Assembly (NCBI GenBank): GCA_002381185.1
Contig: DFOA01000011.1
Coordinates: 33,924-54,671, forward strand
Reading direction: 5' to 3'
Source: Firmicutes bacterium UBA3553
Lineage (GTDB): Bacteria > Bacillota > Clostridia > Tissierellales > Sedimentibacteraceae
DNA: 20,748 nucleotides
The notes beneath the pieces are model-generated. The model was not told the origin of the DNA. It worked only from the letters and a program-made list of their open reading frames with translations, and searched no databases. The position numbers and the translations under genes were made by a program. Positions 5,887 to 13,832 of the stretch are shown here, piece by piece. Each line of letters starts with the position of its first letter. Within the stretch, counting starts at the first letter, position 1.

Positions 5887-8556
5887 CTATATAATTCGTT
5901 TCTCATGATCATCTCTCTTATGTCCCTGAGCGACTTTCTTGTCTCTTAGTTTCCTGATAAGCTTACTATCTATCTTCATTCCAACTCCTGATGATTTAAG
6001 TGGAACATTGTCTTCAAATATTTTGCTCATATGGTGGAGCATTCTTGTTGCCATAAGACACGTAGATGGTTCTTTAAATTTATCCATATTTTCAAGAAAA
6101 AACTTCGCATATTCATTTCCTTGCTCTGCTGATAGGGTAAACCATTTTATTGCTGCATCTTTATCCTTTGCCACACCTTCACCCATCAAATATATTTTCC
6201 CTAATAAATACTGTGCATATTGATTTCCTTTTTCTGCAGATAGTAGCAACCATTTTACTGCTGACGGAATGTCTTTAGGTATATCCTCACCCTTAAGGTA
6301 TAACTTGCCAAGCTGATATGCTGCATGCTCATTACCCTGCTCTGATGATAGTTCAAGCAATCCTATAGCTTTATAAATATCCTTCTCCACATATTTTCCG
6401 TTAAGATAAAGCTTACCAAGAGAATATTGTGCAAATTGATTGCCGCTTGTGGATGCCTGTTCTAAATATTCAATTGCTGTTTTTATCTCTGTAATAGTTG
6501 GATTTTCTTCTGCAAGGATTAATTTTGCAAGTGAATAACAGGCAAATGTATTTCCAAGCTTTGCTGACTTTTCATAGTACTTTTTCGCTCTCTCTATATC
6601 TTTTTCAGTACCGATTCCATTTTGAAGCATCCAGCCAAGTCTATATTGTATTTTATCATCATGACTTTGCATTTCTAACTTTTCAAAACCAATGAATGCA
6701 GATTGAAAATATTTATTTGATTCTTTTTCATCCTTATCGGTTCCAATACCATCACGGTACATCTTTGCAACTTCAAAATTTGCATATGGAAAACCCTGTT
6801 TAGCAGATCTTAAATACAAATCAAAAGCTTCGATATAGCTTTGATCTACAACTTGTCCCCTATAATAAAGTCCACCTAAGGAATACTCAGCAAATTTATA
6901 TTTTTCTTCTGCTGATAAAGTAAGCCAATAAAAAGCCTCTTCATGGTTTTCTTCTGTACCGAGACCTTGTAAATACATTTTACCTATACGATACTCTGTG
7001 TATTTCCAAGGCTTTTTATCTTCAACCTTATGAAAAGCAGCAAGAGCCTTTTGATACCACTCATAAGCTTTTGAGACATCCATCTCTCGACCAAGTCCGT
7101 CTGCAAACATCCTTCCCATATCAAACATAGCAAGAGCATTGCCTTTTTCAGCTTCTGATTGAAATAAATAAAAGGCATCAGCAAAATCCTGTACAATATC
7201 ATCTGTACCAAATAAGAATTCACGAGCCCTTTTATAATCATCACTCCACTTTACATAAACATCTTCAGTTATATAATCACTGCCTTCTGTTTCCTTGGTT
7301 AAATCTAAAATATCTTCTTCCAACCCAATAAATTCTGTATCATTTTTAACTTCTTCATCATCTATTCCTTTATCCATGATTTCATCAGTAATATCAATAT
7401 CATCATTAGTTACTTCTTCAAAGGAAATAATTCCTTTATTAAAATTATTCGCCTCTTTAATAATCATATTTTTAATTGATTTAAATTCCTTTTGCTGTGA
7501 TAATGGCAAAGGCTCCGGCAGATTATCCATATAGCTATTTAATACTTCATTACGTATTTCATACCACAGATTATATGCCTTACTTATCCTTTCATCCTTA
7601 GCTAATTCATCTACCATTCCATCTACCATTTCCTTAAGTTTTGGCTGCAAGTATCCATATTGTTTTTTGCCCTTACTGAATTTCAGTCGTTCAGCAAATT
7701 CTATAAATTGTTCTTCTACTTTACTGTTTTGGATAGTACTCTTTTTCATTTCAGAGATTAGTTGTAATAATACTTCTCTGGATTCTAATTTTAGTTTATC
7801 TCTTCTTTTACTTTGCTCTATATAAATCCCTTCTAGTTCCTGACCAAAGATATTTTTTACAAAACCTGACTTCATTTTCTCTATACCTTTTTTAGTCAGA
7901 TATCCTTCTTTCGGGTCTGTTGAATAACAAATCATATGAACATGAGGATGATGCCCTTCGTTATGAAAGGCCGCATACCACTGAAAATTTTCAGGCTTTA
8001 TTTTTAAACATTCAGCTATATCTATGGCATAGTAAGAAAGCATATTATGCCAGCTTTCAGCATTATCAAAACCAAGCCTTGTAGCATCTTCTCGTCTTAG
8101 AGAAATAATTGGAGTCCATATGTTTCCTTTATGATTTGCAACTTCATTAGCAATTCTACTAAGTACAAGACTATCATTTCCTCCTGTAAATAAACCATGC
8201 TTACCCATTTTCTCTACCCTTGGTCTATTTGCAATATAATCCACATAATTTTTCAGTTTACCAATCTTATCAACATTTTGTTCTATTGCTATCCCAATAA
8301 ATTCAGAAGCATTTTCTATTGTAGAATTACTAATATAATCCTCATACTCAAACAGATTTTTAGTACTTGGGAACTCTTTTATGATCTGAGCAATTAATTC
8401 CTCTTGCTTAATTGTAGATGAAAGCTTTTTATCTTCAACTCGTATTCTTTCTACTCCATCTCTGGTAGCAATATAATTTACTAAATTTCCAAGATGAGCT
8501 GATGTATTTTCACTCCCACCTTTTAAATAGGGGCATTTTAAAATAAGTCTTGGCAT
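5887..8556 (-). CDS. MobP-type relaxase with C-terminal Sel1 repeats
   Basis: The relaxase nicks the oriT and stays bound to the 5' end of the transferred strand. The 889-residue protein has the metal-binding triad in H198-NEGH-H203-P-H205-V-H207, the HxxxxHxHxH form of relaxase motif III. The N-terminus (PRLILKCPYLKGG) matches what I recall as the MobP3 family of clostridial elements. Tyrosines near the N-terminus (Y10, Y28) are candidates for the nucleophile. Residues about 230-460 are helical and charged, with an acidic stretch near 395-425. Residues about 465-815 hold roughly nine Sel1/TPR-like repeats of 36 residues (pattern A-x-Y-x-LGKLYLxG, KAxxW, SAEQGN), a protein-protein interaction surface. 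The ATG has GGAGAG 10 bases upstream and lies 6 bases after the stop of the accessory gene, so the two are co-transcribed. Confidence 0.9.
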   Translation of the reverse strand: MPRLILKCPYLKGGSENTSAHLGNLVNYIATRDGVERIRVEDKKLSSTIKQEELIAQIIKEFPSTKNLFEYEDYISNSTIENASEFIGIAIEQNVDKIGKLKNYVDYIANRPRVEKMGKHGLFTGGNDSLVLSRIANEVANHKGNIWTPIISLRREDATRLGFDNAESWHNMLSYYAIDIAECLKIKPENFQWYAAFHNEGHHPHVHMICYSTDPKEGYLTKKGIEKMKSGFVKNIFGQELEGIYIEQSKRRDKLKLESREVLLQLISEMKKSTIQNSKVEEQFIEFAERLKFSKGKKQYGYLQPKLKEMVDGMVDELAKDERISKAYNLWYEIRNEVLNSYMDNLPEPLPLSQQKEFKSIKNMIIKEANNFNKGIISFEEVTNDDIDITDEIMDKGIDDEEVKNDTEFIGLEEDILDLTKETEGSDYITEDVYVKWSDDYKRAREFLFGTDDIVQDFADAFYLFQSEAEKGNALAMFDMGRMFADGLGREMDVSKAYEWYQKALAAFHKVEDKKPWKYTEYRIGKMYLQGLGTEENHEEAFYWLTLSAEEKYKFAEYSLGGLYYRGQVVDQSYIEAFDLYLRSAKQGFPYANFEVAKMYRDGIGTDKDEKESNKYFQSAFIGFEKLEMQSHDDKIQYRLGWMLQNGIGTEKDIERAKKYYEKSAKLGNTFACYSLAKLILAEENPTITEIKTAIEYLEQASTSGNQFAQYSLGKLYLNGKYVEKDIYKAIGLLELSSEQGNEHAAYQLGKLYLKGEDIPKDIPSAVKWLLLSAEKGNQYAQYLLGKIYLMGEGVAKDKDAAIKWFTLSAEQGNEYAKFFLENMDKFKEPSTCLMATRMLHHMSKIFEDNVPLKSSGVGMKIDSKLIRKLRDKKVAQGHKRDDHEKRII

Positions 8557-8562
8557 AGATTA

Positions 8563-8991
8563 TCACTCTCCAATTCCTTGTTGAAACTTTATCGCCTCCT
8601 CCATAGATACTTTACCTCTTGTCTTTTTCACTTGCTGTACGCATCTTCCTCTAAGACTATGAAGTTCTTCTTCATTAATTTCTAAACCAGCTGCAAGTAT
8701 ATTCATCATCATACTCATTTCAACAGATAGACGAAATAAATTGCTAGCATTTCTGTTTTCTGTTTCTTTCATTATTCCTTGCATGGCTGATATAAGTATC
8801 TTTGATAGATATCCTGTAGTATCCTCACTTACAAGGTATCCCATATAAAAGTTCAACGCCTTATCTATAAACTCACTTCGACTTTTACAATTATCTCCTT
8901 CAAGCAAGCTATCCATCTTTTCTATTGTTTCAGGATAGAGCCATACTGCTGTCCGTTTCTTTGCTGAATTTTTTATTTTTGCCAATTTCAC
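8563..8991 (-). CDS. ribbon-helix-helix-like relaxosome accessory protein
   Basis: A 142-residue basic protein starting at GTG (8991) behind GAGGTGAA. Residues about 13-48 (RTAVWLYPETIEKMDSLL, then SRSEFIDKALNFYMGYL) read as a beta-strand and two helices of a ribbon-helix-helix DNA-binding fold. The middle is a long helical region rich in Met and Ala. Small DNA-binding proteins of this kind next to a relaxase usually bind repeats at the oriT and help nicking (MobC-like role). It lies between the putative oriT and the relaxase gene, 6 bases from the latter. The role is inferred from fold and position. Confidence 0.7.
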   Translation of the reverse strand: MKLAKIKNSAKKRTAVWLYPETIEKMDSLLEGDNCKSRSEFIDKALNFYMGYLVSEDTTGYLSKILISAMQGIMKETENRNASNLFRLSVEMSMMMNILAAGLEINEEELHSLRGRCVQQVKKTRGKVSMEEAIKFQQGIGE

Positions 8992-9020
8992 TTCACCTCA
9001 AATATCCCATGTTTTAGCTT

Positions 9021-9095
9021 GACCACCTCTATATGACACTGACTAATGCTTATCTTGTGGGAGTTATTCTAAATACTGACCACCTTGATAGACAC
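9021..9095. repeat. imperfect direct repeats upstream of the hairpin
   Basis: GACCACCTCTATATGACAC (9021-9039) and GACCACCTTGATAGACAC (9078-9095) share both ends and differ by a few central bases, with starts 57 bases apart. The first half recurs as GACCACCTCTCT at 9179-9190 in the hairpin arm. They could be binding sites for the ribbon-helix-helix-like protein. Confidence 0.55.
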
Positions 9096-9161
9096 AAAAC
9101 CTATTTTTCTACCACCTGTTTTAAATCGTTCAAACGCACGGCACTGCCGGGCGATGTGAGC

Positions 9162-9200
9162 GAGAGGAGGTCGCTTGCGACCACCTCTCTTTATCCTGCA
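9162..9200 (+). other. oriT: predicted origin of transfer core: hairpin plus nick site
   Basis: GAGAGGAGGTCGC (9162-9174), loop TT, GCGACCACCTCTC (9177-9189) pair over 13 positions with a single A/A mismatch. Nine bases after the hairpin is TATCCTG|C (predicted nick between 9198 and 9199 on the plus strand). This fits the RP4-type MOBP nick consensus YATCCTG|Y, and RP4 also has its inverted repeat about 8 bases from the nick. It lies 200 bases upstream of the accessory and relaxase genes. Established: the RP4 arrangement. Inferred: that this relaxase uses it. Confidence 0.65.
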
Positions 9201-9227
9201 CCAAAATCAATAGGGGGGTTCACTTAC

Positions 9228-9254
9228 ATTTTAGGCTCATATTTCTCCTAAAAT
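9228..9254. repeat. inverted repeat beside the oriT
   Basis: ATTTTAGG (9228-9235), an 11-base loop, CCTAAAAT (9247-9254): a perfect 8-bp pair. It may be a second protein-binding site of the oriT or a regulatory site; no T-tract follows. Confidence 0.4.
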
Positions 9255-9398
9255 CTAAGTATCTTAAGGCTTAATCTGCTCTATTCATAAATCTCGGCAA
9301 ATTCGCCCACAAATCATTTTATCTATCGTTAAGGATAACTTGTGCCACTCTCGTCCATACAATCGCACACAGGGGCAAATATCGCCCCCAAAATGGTT

Positions 9399-9653
9399 TT
9401 ATTCCTGTTGTGTAGATCTAGAAGTAGCTATACCAGTATTTTTAGTTGGTTTTCTTGGTGTTTTAGCTCTACTTTCTTCCTCATTCTTTTCATCAATATA
9501 TTCCCTTACATTGACTGGTACATATTTCTCATAAAGCTTTTGTAGCTGTTCTGCTAGTTCATCTTGTACATCAATCTCTTTCTTCTCCATATACTTCTTG
9601 ATTGCTCTTAGCTTTTCTGCCTCAAGACTTACGCTAATCGTATCTTTTTTCAT
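9399..9653 (-). CDS. DUF6103-like small protein
   Basis: An 84-residue protein. Residues 1-55 match the type I recall as DUF6103 of clostridial conjugative elements: a short strand (TISVSLE), two helices with EKLRAIKKYMEKKEIDVQDEL, then LQKLYEKYVPVNVREYI. The strand-helix-helix pattern could be a DNA-binding ribbon-helix-helix, but this is a guess. The tail is Lys/Thr/Ser-rich. ATG at 9653 follows AAAGGAGG with 9-10 bases spacing. It is the last gene before the oriT region and a paralogue of the next gene upstream in the operon (9724-10122). Confidence 0.75.
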   Translation of the reverse strand: MKKDTISVSLEAEKLRAIKKYMEKKEIDVQDELAEQLQKLYEKYVPVNVREYIDEKNEEESRAKTPRKPTKNTGIATSRSTQQE

Positions 9654-9723
9654 CCAAACATGCCTCCTTTATTTTATTAACTTTTTTATGGTTTCCATTG
9701 CAAAAACAGAAAAGGAATAGCCA

Positions 9724-10122
9724 CTACATACTCATGACCATTCCCTGATTTTCATCCTCTGTCTGCTCTTGAGACTCTTCAGTTTCTTCTGCATTTATAG
9801 TTTCTGTTGGAACTTCTGCCTGTTCACTTTGCACTCTTTCAGACCTTCTTCTGCCACGATTAGAGGTAGCTCCTCGAGTTACTTCTGATGTGCTTTCACT
9901 AATAGGTGCAGTTGTTTCCGTCTGGCTCTCCTGTTCATTATCATTTCTCTCTAGATATCTTCTAGTAGCCGATGGAACATATTTTTCGTAGATATTTTTA
10001 ATATGTTTTTGCAATTCTCCCTCTACAGTCAGATCCTTTTCATCCATATAAAACCGTAATGCATCCAACTTTTCTTTTGGAAAAGTTACCTGCAAAGTTG
10101 CTTTTTCTGTTGACACACTCAT
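9724..10122 (-). CDS. DUF6103-like protein with acidic low-complexity tail
   Basis: A 132-residue protein. The N-terminal 60 residues (EKLDALRFYMDEKDLTVEGEL, then IYEKYVPSATRRYLE) align without gaps to the neighbouring 84-residue paralogue. After that come about 70 residues rich in Glu, Thr, Gln and Ser, probably disordered, ending in NQGMVMSM. This Met-rich end recurs in other proteins of the operon. ATG at 10122 follows AAGGAGG. It lies 22 bases downstream of the DUF5688-like gene. Function unknown; being next to the oriT suggests a DNA-processing or regulatory role, which is inference. Confidence 0.75.
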   Translation of the reverse strand: MSVSTEKATLQVTFPKEKLDALRFYMDEKDLTVEGELQKHIKNIYEKYVPSATRRYLERNDNEQESQTETTAPISESTSEVTRGATSNRGRRRSERVQSEQAEVPTETINAEETEESQEQTEDENQGMVMSM

Positions 10123-10144
10123 CCTATAAATCCTCCTTTTCTAC

Positions 10145-11098
10145 CTACATTTTCATCTCCATACCTTGGGACTGTCCAAATTCTTCTATAAGTGATAGCT
10201 TATTATCCTTAGAACTATAGCGATAAATTGCATCAGATAACACTTCATCAGGTTCTACTTGGCTCTCATTTACTTCTGAAACCATCCTTTGAATAAATTC
10301 TAAATCTATGTTTTCTTCTACCATAATATCTTCTTCTTTTATTATGATTACTTCATGGAGAGAAGATGGCAATACAATAAAATCTCCACCCAATTTCTCT
10401 GCAATAGAAGACATTACTTCTTCATCAAACATATATGCTGCACATTGCATTCTTTTATCATTACTTAGTACCCACATCATATTTTCTCCTGCCATTTCCT
10501 CAAATAGCTCGACATCCTCTCCCATCAACTCTGCGATAATATCATTCATATTTTCAAATTTAGGTGGCAATATCCTTGGCATATTTCTTACTGCTTGGTC
10601 ATGAACTTCTCTGTGATCCACACCCCAAACTTTTAAATGTTCATTATTTAATAAAATACTTCCTGTACCTTCTTCCGATATGCATACATTCACCCGATAC
10701 ACAATTGCTAAATCCTCTCTTCTTTGATGGGGAATATCTTGTAATAACTTTTCATTTTTCTCTGCATTAATGACCGTATAATATAGGTTATCTTTCATAT
10801 TGTTGTAGGTGAAGTCTTCTAAATTAAACTGCGGTGTTCTTTTTATTTCTCTTTGAAAAATCTCACCAATCTTACTCATAGTCTCACTGACCTTCATACC
10901 CTCCTGATGTAAGTCATAAAAGGAATTAAGGTAAATATTAGGGCAAATATTACTTTCTCCGCGCAAAGTAAGTCCTGTTAATTCCTTTCCATTATTTTTT
11001 CTGACCACATTAATTTCTGGATTTACATCCTTATATTCTTCTGGCAAATAATCTTTAACTTCTCTTTTTACTCTTTCTACATATTCATTAAATGTCAT
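10145..11098 (-). CDS. DUF5688-like conjugative element protein
   Basis: About 317 residues, recognised by MTFNEYVERVK at the N-terminus and by the NICPNIYLNSFYDLHQEG region as the kind named DUF5688, common in clostridial conjugative elements and without a known function. No membrane segment or catalytic motif is evident; the protein is acidic and looks cytosolic. Two Met codons compete as start: ATG at 11104 lies one base from the AAAGGAG Shine-Dalgarno site, while ATG at 11098 has normal spacing of 7 bases, so the later one is chosen. It ends in SQGMEMKM, a Met-x-Met tail shared with neighbours. A 97-base gap precedes it, the largest between operon genes on this side. Confidence 0.8.
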   Translation of the reverse strand: MTFNEYVERVKREVKDYLPEEYKDVNPEINVVRKNNGKELTGLTLRGESNICPNIYLNSFYDLHQEGMKVSETMSKIGEIFQREIKRTPQFNLEDFTYNNMKDNLYYTVINAEKNEKLLQDIPHQRREDLAIVYRVNVCISEEGTGSILLNNEHLKVWGVDHREVHDQAVRNMPRILPPKFENMNDIIAELMGEDVELFEEMAGENMMWVLSNDKRMQCAAYMFDEEVMSSIAEKLGGDFIVLPSSLHEVIIIKEEDIMVEENIDLEFIQRMVSEVNESQVEPDEVLSDAIYRYSSKDNKLSLIEEFGQSQGMEMKM

Positions 11099-11195
11099 AT
11101 GCATTCTCCTTTACTTTTGCTGTTCTCATTGAAACAGACTGCTTTTTATAGTTGCCTTCATTACTACCTGCTACTTAAAAACTTATAATCTTATT

Positions 11196-11576
11196 TTAAA
11201 AATCAAATCCTATAAACTCCATCCTTGGTTGTGCCTCTGGTTCTTCTCCAGTAAATTCTTGAACCTTTCCAAATTCTTGTGTGTATTTTTCTATTTGCTC
11301 ATCGCTTAAGGATACAAATTCTCCATCTTCACTATCCCCTACAATAAAAAAAGGACCAGCAATGATGTCATTACCAACCCTTCTATTTAATTCCATCCCA
11401 TTTAATTTTCCTTCTTCATTACATACTAAAATACAATTATCATCTAAATAAATACATTCAAATAATCCCTCAACCTCTCCTTGAATACCCTCCAAATCAT
11501 TCGCTATTTCTTTTTTATAAGGTAAGTTTTGTGGCTCAATCTTTAAGATACGAATTGTCTTTTCTATATTATCCAT
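11196..11576 (-). CDS. DUF3846-like protein
   Basis: A 126-residue acidic protein. Motifs LEGIQGEVEG, LVCNEEGKLNGMELNRRV and DIIAGPFFIVG are those of the DUF3846 proteins found in conjugative elements and phages of Firmicutes. Function is not established; the fold is small alpha/beta with no membrane segment. ATG at 11576 follows a perfect AGGAGG with 8 bases spacing. It starts 12 bases after the stop of the DUF6329-like gene and is in the same operon. It ends in aromatic residues (EFIGFDF) rather than the Met-rich tail of its neighbours. Confidence 0.8.
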   Translation of the reverse strand: MDNIEKTIRILKIEPQNLPYKKEIANDLEGIQGEVEGLFECIYLDDNCILVCNEEGKLNGMELNRRVGNDIIAGPFFIVGDSEDGEFVSLSDEQIEKYTQEFGKVQEFTGEEPEAQPRMEFIGFDF

Positions 11577-11588
11577 TCTCTCATCCTC

Positions 11589-12167
11589 CTACATATTCAT
11601 GTTTTGACTTGACTTTATTTCTTCGTCTAAATTACTACAATAATCAAGATATAATGTCATATCAAAGCAGTCATCTAATACTTCAATTTCTGCGATTTCA
11701 TCTCTGCTTGTTAGTTCATCAAAGAGTAAAGTTCCAATACCATTATTTTCTTTTACAACTATTCCATAGGATTCTTCTATTTCATCAAAATAAATAGCCC
11801 AACTACCATTTGAAGTATTTTCTGCAGCCTCCTTAATTATTTGCTCTGCAATCATTGAAATTTGCTGTTCAATATACGGCTTAATATTTGGCATAAATGC
11901 AGTATACCTTGCATACTTATGTCCTTGACTGTCAATTAAAATTCCATCTCCACTTTCCACATTAAGTGCCAATAGTCCATGGATCTGTCCTGTAGAATCT
12001 ATAAACATTTCTTCTTTTCTATCTATAATGAAGTCCCTATCCTCTAATAAATTGTTGCTAAATTCCTCAAATTCATTTTCATCCATTACTTCAATTCCAT
12101 TAATCACACATACTTGTGCATCAAATGCTGAAATCTTTCGTTCAAATATTGCTTTTGTAATTAGCAT
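11589..12167 (-). CDS. DUF6329-like conjugative element protein
   Basis: A 192-residue acidic protein that I recognise as the DUF6329 type from text such as KAIFERKISAFDAQVCVING. It has no signal peptide or membrane segment. Repeated short strand patterns (GLLALNVESGDGILIDSQG, SWAIYFDEIEESYGIVV) suggest a beta-rich domain. ATG at 12167 follows AGGAGG with 6 bases spacing. It begins 12 bases after the wall-hydrolase gene and precedes the DUF3846-like gene, so all three should be co-translated. It ends in SQNMNM. Function unknown. Confidence 0.75.
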   Translation of the reverse strand: MLITKAIFERKISAFDAQVCVINGIEVMDENEFEEFSNNLLEDRDFIIDRKEEMFIDSTGQIHGLLALNVESGDGILIDSQGHKYARYTAFMPNIKPYIEQQISMIAEQIIKEAAENTSNGSWAIYFDEIEESYGIVVKENNGIGTLLFDELTSRDEIAEIEVLDDCFDMTLYLDYCSNLDEEIKSSQNMNM

Positions 12168-12179
12168 AAGCTCCTCCTC

Positions 12180-13289
12180 TTATTTTAAAATATGCGGTCT
12201 GCCATATAGAACCTGTTTGTTTGAATCAAATAAATCTCTGTACACCACCTGTCCTTTCGAGTATGCAGCATCTATTACTTTTCCATTTCCAGCATAGACT
12301 CCTACATGTGTAATGTTCATAAATCTGCCGTTTGGTTTGTGACTCCAAAATACTAAATCTCCAGGAACTAAATCTTCTTTTGAAACAGTAAGATTATTAT
12401 TAACACAAAATCTTCCTTGCTCTGCGGCAGTTCCAGGTATGATGATTCCAATCTGCCTATAGCTCCACATGGTCAAATAACTGCAATCAGTATAATTTCC
12501 TTGTCCTCTTCTTTCTTGTGAATAGGGGTCTCCAAGCCTTGTCATAGCAAGCTTTACTATCTCTGATCCATTCTCTCCTACTGGTAAATCATGATACAAC
12601 TTCTCTAATTCTTCTGGAGTAATGCTATGTGTCCAATCTCCCCATTCCCCAGAAGCATCTCCTTCACTTGGTGCTGGAACTCCATACTTAATTCGGTAAT
12701 AGATTTCATTGGCATTGGCCATATCTTCATAAGTAGTTGCCTTTCCCATATTTGTTTCAATATTTGTATAGATTTCTGGGAGAGTATCAATTGGTATCGC
12801 CACAAGATATGTTTCTTCCATTTCATTTCCGTCTGCATCAATTATGGTTCTTGTTCGTTCCTCATAGTTGACAAAGCAGTCAATATATTTATCTTGATCT
12901 ACACCAGATGGTTGGTCAGAGGCGAAATACAGAGAATAAAAAATAGCCTTAACCCTTATAGAGTCCAGACTATCTCCATCTTCCATTTGACCATTTACAT
13001 CCTCTATTCTTTCATCAAGTATTGTAAAGCTGTTACGCATTTCTTCTATCTGACCTCGATATTCTTCAGGAATATTTTCTGATATAGCACCTCCATAAAA
13101 GGACAATCGGGTTGCAGTATTGTTATGATTTGCTGTTCCTGAAAGCAATCCACAGATAATAACAATGATTAAGATAAATGGAGATAGGATAGCTGCAATA
13201 GTCCACCCAATACCTTTCCTCAGCCTTTCATCTGATAATGCTGATATAGCTGCTTTTGCAATAAGTCCTATGGTTGTAGGGTCTGCCAT
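12180..13289 (-). CDS. membrane-anchored NlpC/P60 cell-wall hydrolase of the transfer apparatus
   Basis: The enzyme probably cleaves peptide bonds in peptidoglycan to open the wall for the transfer channel (VirB1-like role). The 369-residue protein has one membrane segment at about 29-50 (WTIAAILSPFILIIVIICG) preceded by a basic cytosolic end, then an extracellular linker domain (about 51-235). The NlpC/P60 domain (about 238-369) holds catalytic Cys269 in YTDCSYL and His328 in THVGVYAG, with PGDLVFW between them. No lysozyme-like domain is apparent, unlike bifunctional hydrolases such as Tn916 Orf14. Related clostridial element proteins are named CD1108 family, as far as I recall. ATG at 13289 follows GGTGGTGAT. 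It lies 6 bases after the cyclotransferase stop. Confidence 0.85.
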   Translation of the reverse strand: MADPTTIGLIAKAAISALSDERLRKGIGWTIAAILSPFILIIVIICGLLSGTANHNNTATRLSFYGGAISENIPEEYRGQIEEMRNSFTILDERIEDVNGQMEDGDSLDSIRVKAIFYSLYFASDQPSGVDQDKYIDCFVNYEERTRTIIDADGNEMEETYLVAIPIDTLPEIYTNIETNMGKATTYEDMANANEIYYRIKYGVPAPSEGDASGEWGDWTHSITPEELEKLYHDLPVGENGSEIVKLAMTRLGDPYSQERRGQGNYTDCSYLTMWSYRQIGIIIPGTAAEQGRFCVNNNLTVSKEDLVPGDLVFWSHKPNGRFMNITHVGVYAGNGKVIDAAYSKGQVVYRDLFDSNKQVLYGRPHILK

Positions 13290-13295
13290 TTAATA

Positions 13296-13823
13296 TCACC
13301 ACCATTTCATCCCGAATAAGCTTCCCTGTTCTGCTTTTTCCTCCATACTATTTTCTATCCTACCTATAGTTTTATCTACTGCGTTCTGTATAATATCTGT
13401 ATCAAATCCTGCATCCATATATCCTTCTTCAATGGATGTTTTGTAACGTTCTGATGGTATTCCAAGTTCATGACCAGGTGTCATCACATAAACCATTGCT
13501 GAAACAGTACTGCCATTTAACACAATCTCCATGTTTTCCTTTTCATAAAAATTAGGGTATCCTTCATACCTATCTAGTGATTTCTCATCTTCTGGTTGGA
13601 TTCCCCACAACAGAACAGGAACTCTACTTCCCTCACAAGGTTCAATGGTTGCTACTGCACTATATCTTGAACCACGAAATACAAGCTCATAATCCTTTAT
13701 TTCTGATGCTCCAATGACTCTTGCAGTAGGGCATCGTTGTTTCATTTGTGATAGATTTAAATTACTTCCATATGCGATATATAATATTTCTAGTCCTAAC
13801 TCATTTAATTTATTATTTTTCAT
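13296..13823 (-). CDS. gamma-glutamylcyclotransferase-like (AIG2/GGCT) protein
   Basis: A 175-residue cytosolic protein. The family's ligand-binding loop YGSNL is at 18-22 and the catalytic Glu is E87 in LDRYEGYP; GPxY-like and VYVMTPG strands follow. Enzymes of this fold cyclise gamma-glutamyl amines to 5-oxoproline and free amine. The gene directly follows an amidoligase gene, and published comparative genomics has linked these two families as maker and breaker of amide/isopeptide bonds. The substrate here is unknown. The amidoligase stop codon TAG forms part of this gene's TAGGAGG ribosome-binding site, so translation is probably coupled. It ends in GSLFGMKWW. Confidence 0.85.
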   Translation of the reverse strand: MKNNKLNELGLEILYIAYGSNLNLSQMKQRCPTARVIGASEIKDYELVFRGSRYSAVATIEPCEGSRVPVLLWGIQPEDEKSLDRYEGYPNFYEKENMEIVLNGSTVSAMVYVMTPGHELGIPSERYKTSIEEGYMDAGFDTDIIQNAVDKTIGRIENSMEEKAEQGSLFGMKWW

Positions 13824-13832
13824 CCTGACCTC

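Larger units (their letters stand above)
8992..9398. other. non-coding oriT-bearing region
   Basis: A 407-base gap in an otherwise dense operon. Short open frames in it are not convincing. It holds two or three GACCACCT direct repeats (9021-9190), a local G+C-rich block (about 9133-9190), a near-perfect 13-bp hairpin (9162-9189), a nick-like TATCCTGC (9193-9199 and following), a second inverted repeat (9228-9254) and a short G/C hairpin (9372-9388) after the DUF6103-like gene. This is the expected content of an origin of transfer. Confidence 0.65.

Noticed and set aside
6984..7244. 86-codon minus-strand frame inside the relaxase gene
   Set aside because: It is an out-of-frame shadow of the Sel1-repeat coding sequence.
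9033..9251. Plus-strand open frame over the oriT region
   Set aside because: It covers the direct repeats and the hairpin, has no ribosome-binding site and an unlikely composition.
9372..9388. GGGGC/GCCCC hairpin after the DUF6103-like gene as a terminator
   Set aside because: The stem is only 5 bp and no T-tract follows in the direction of transcription; kept only as part of the non-coding region.
8992..9398. CRISPR array
   Set aside because: Only two or three irregularly spaced imperfect repeats are present, and no spacers or cas genes were seen.
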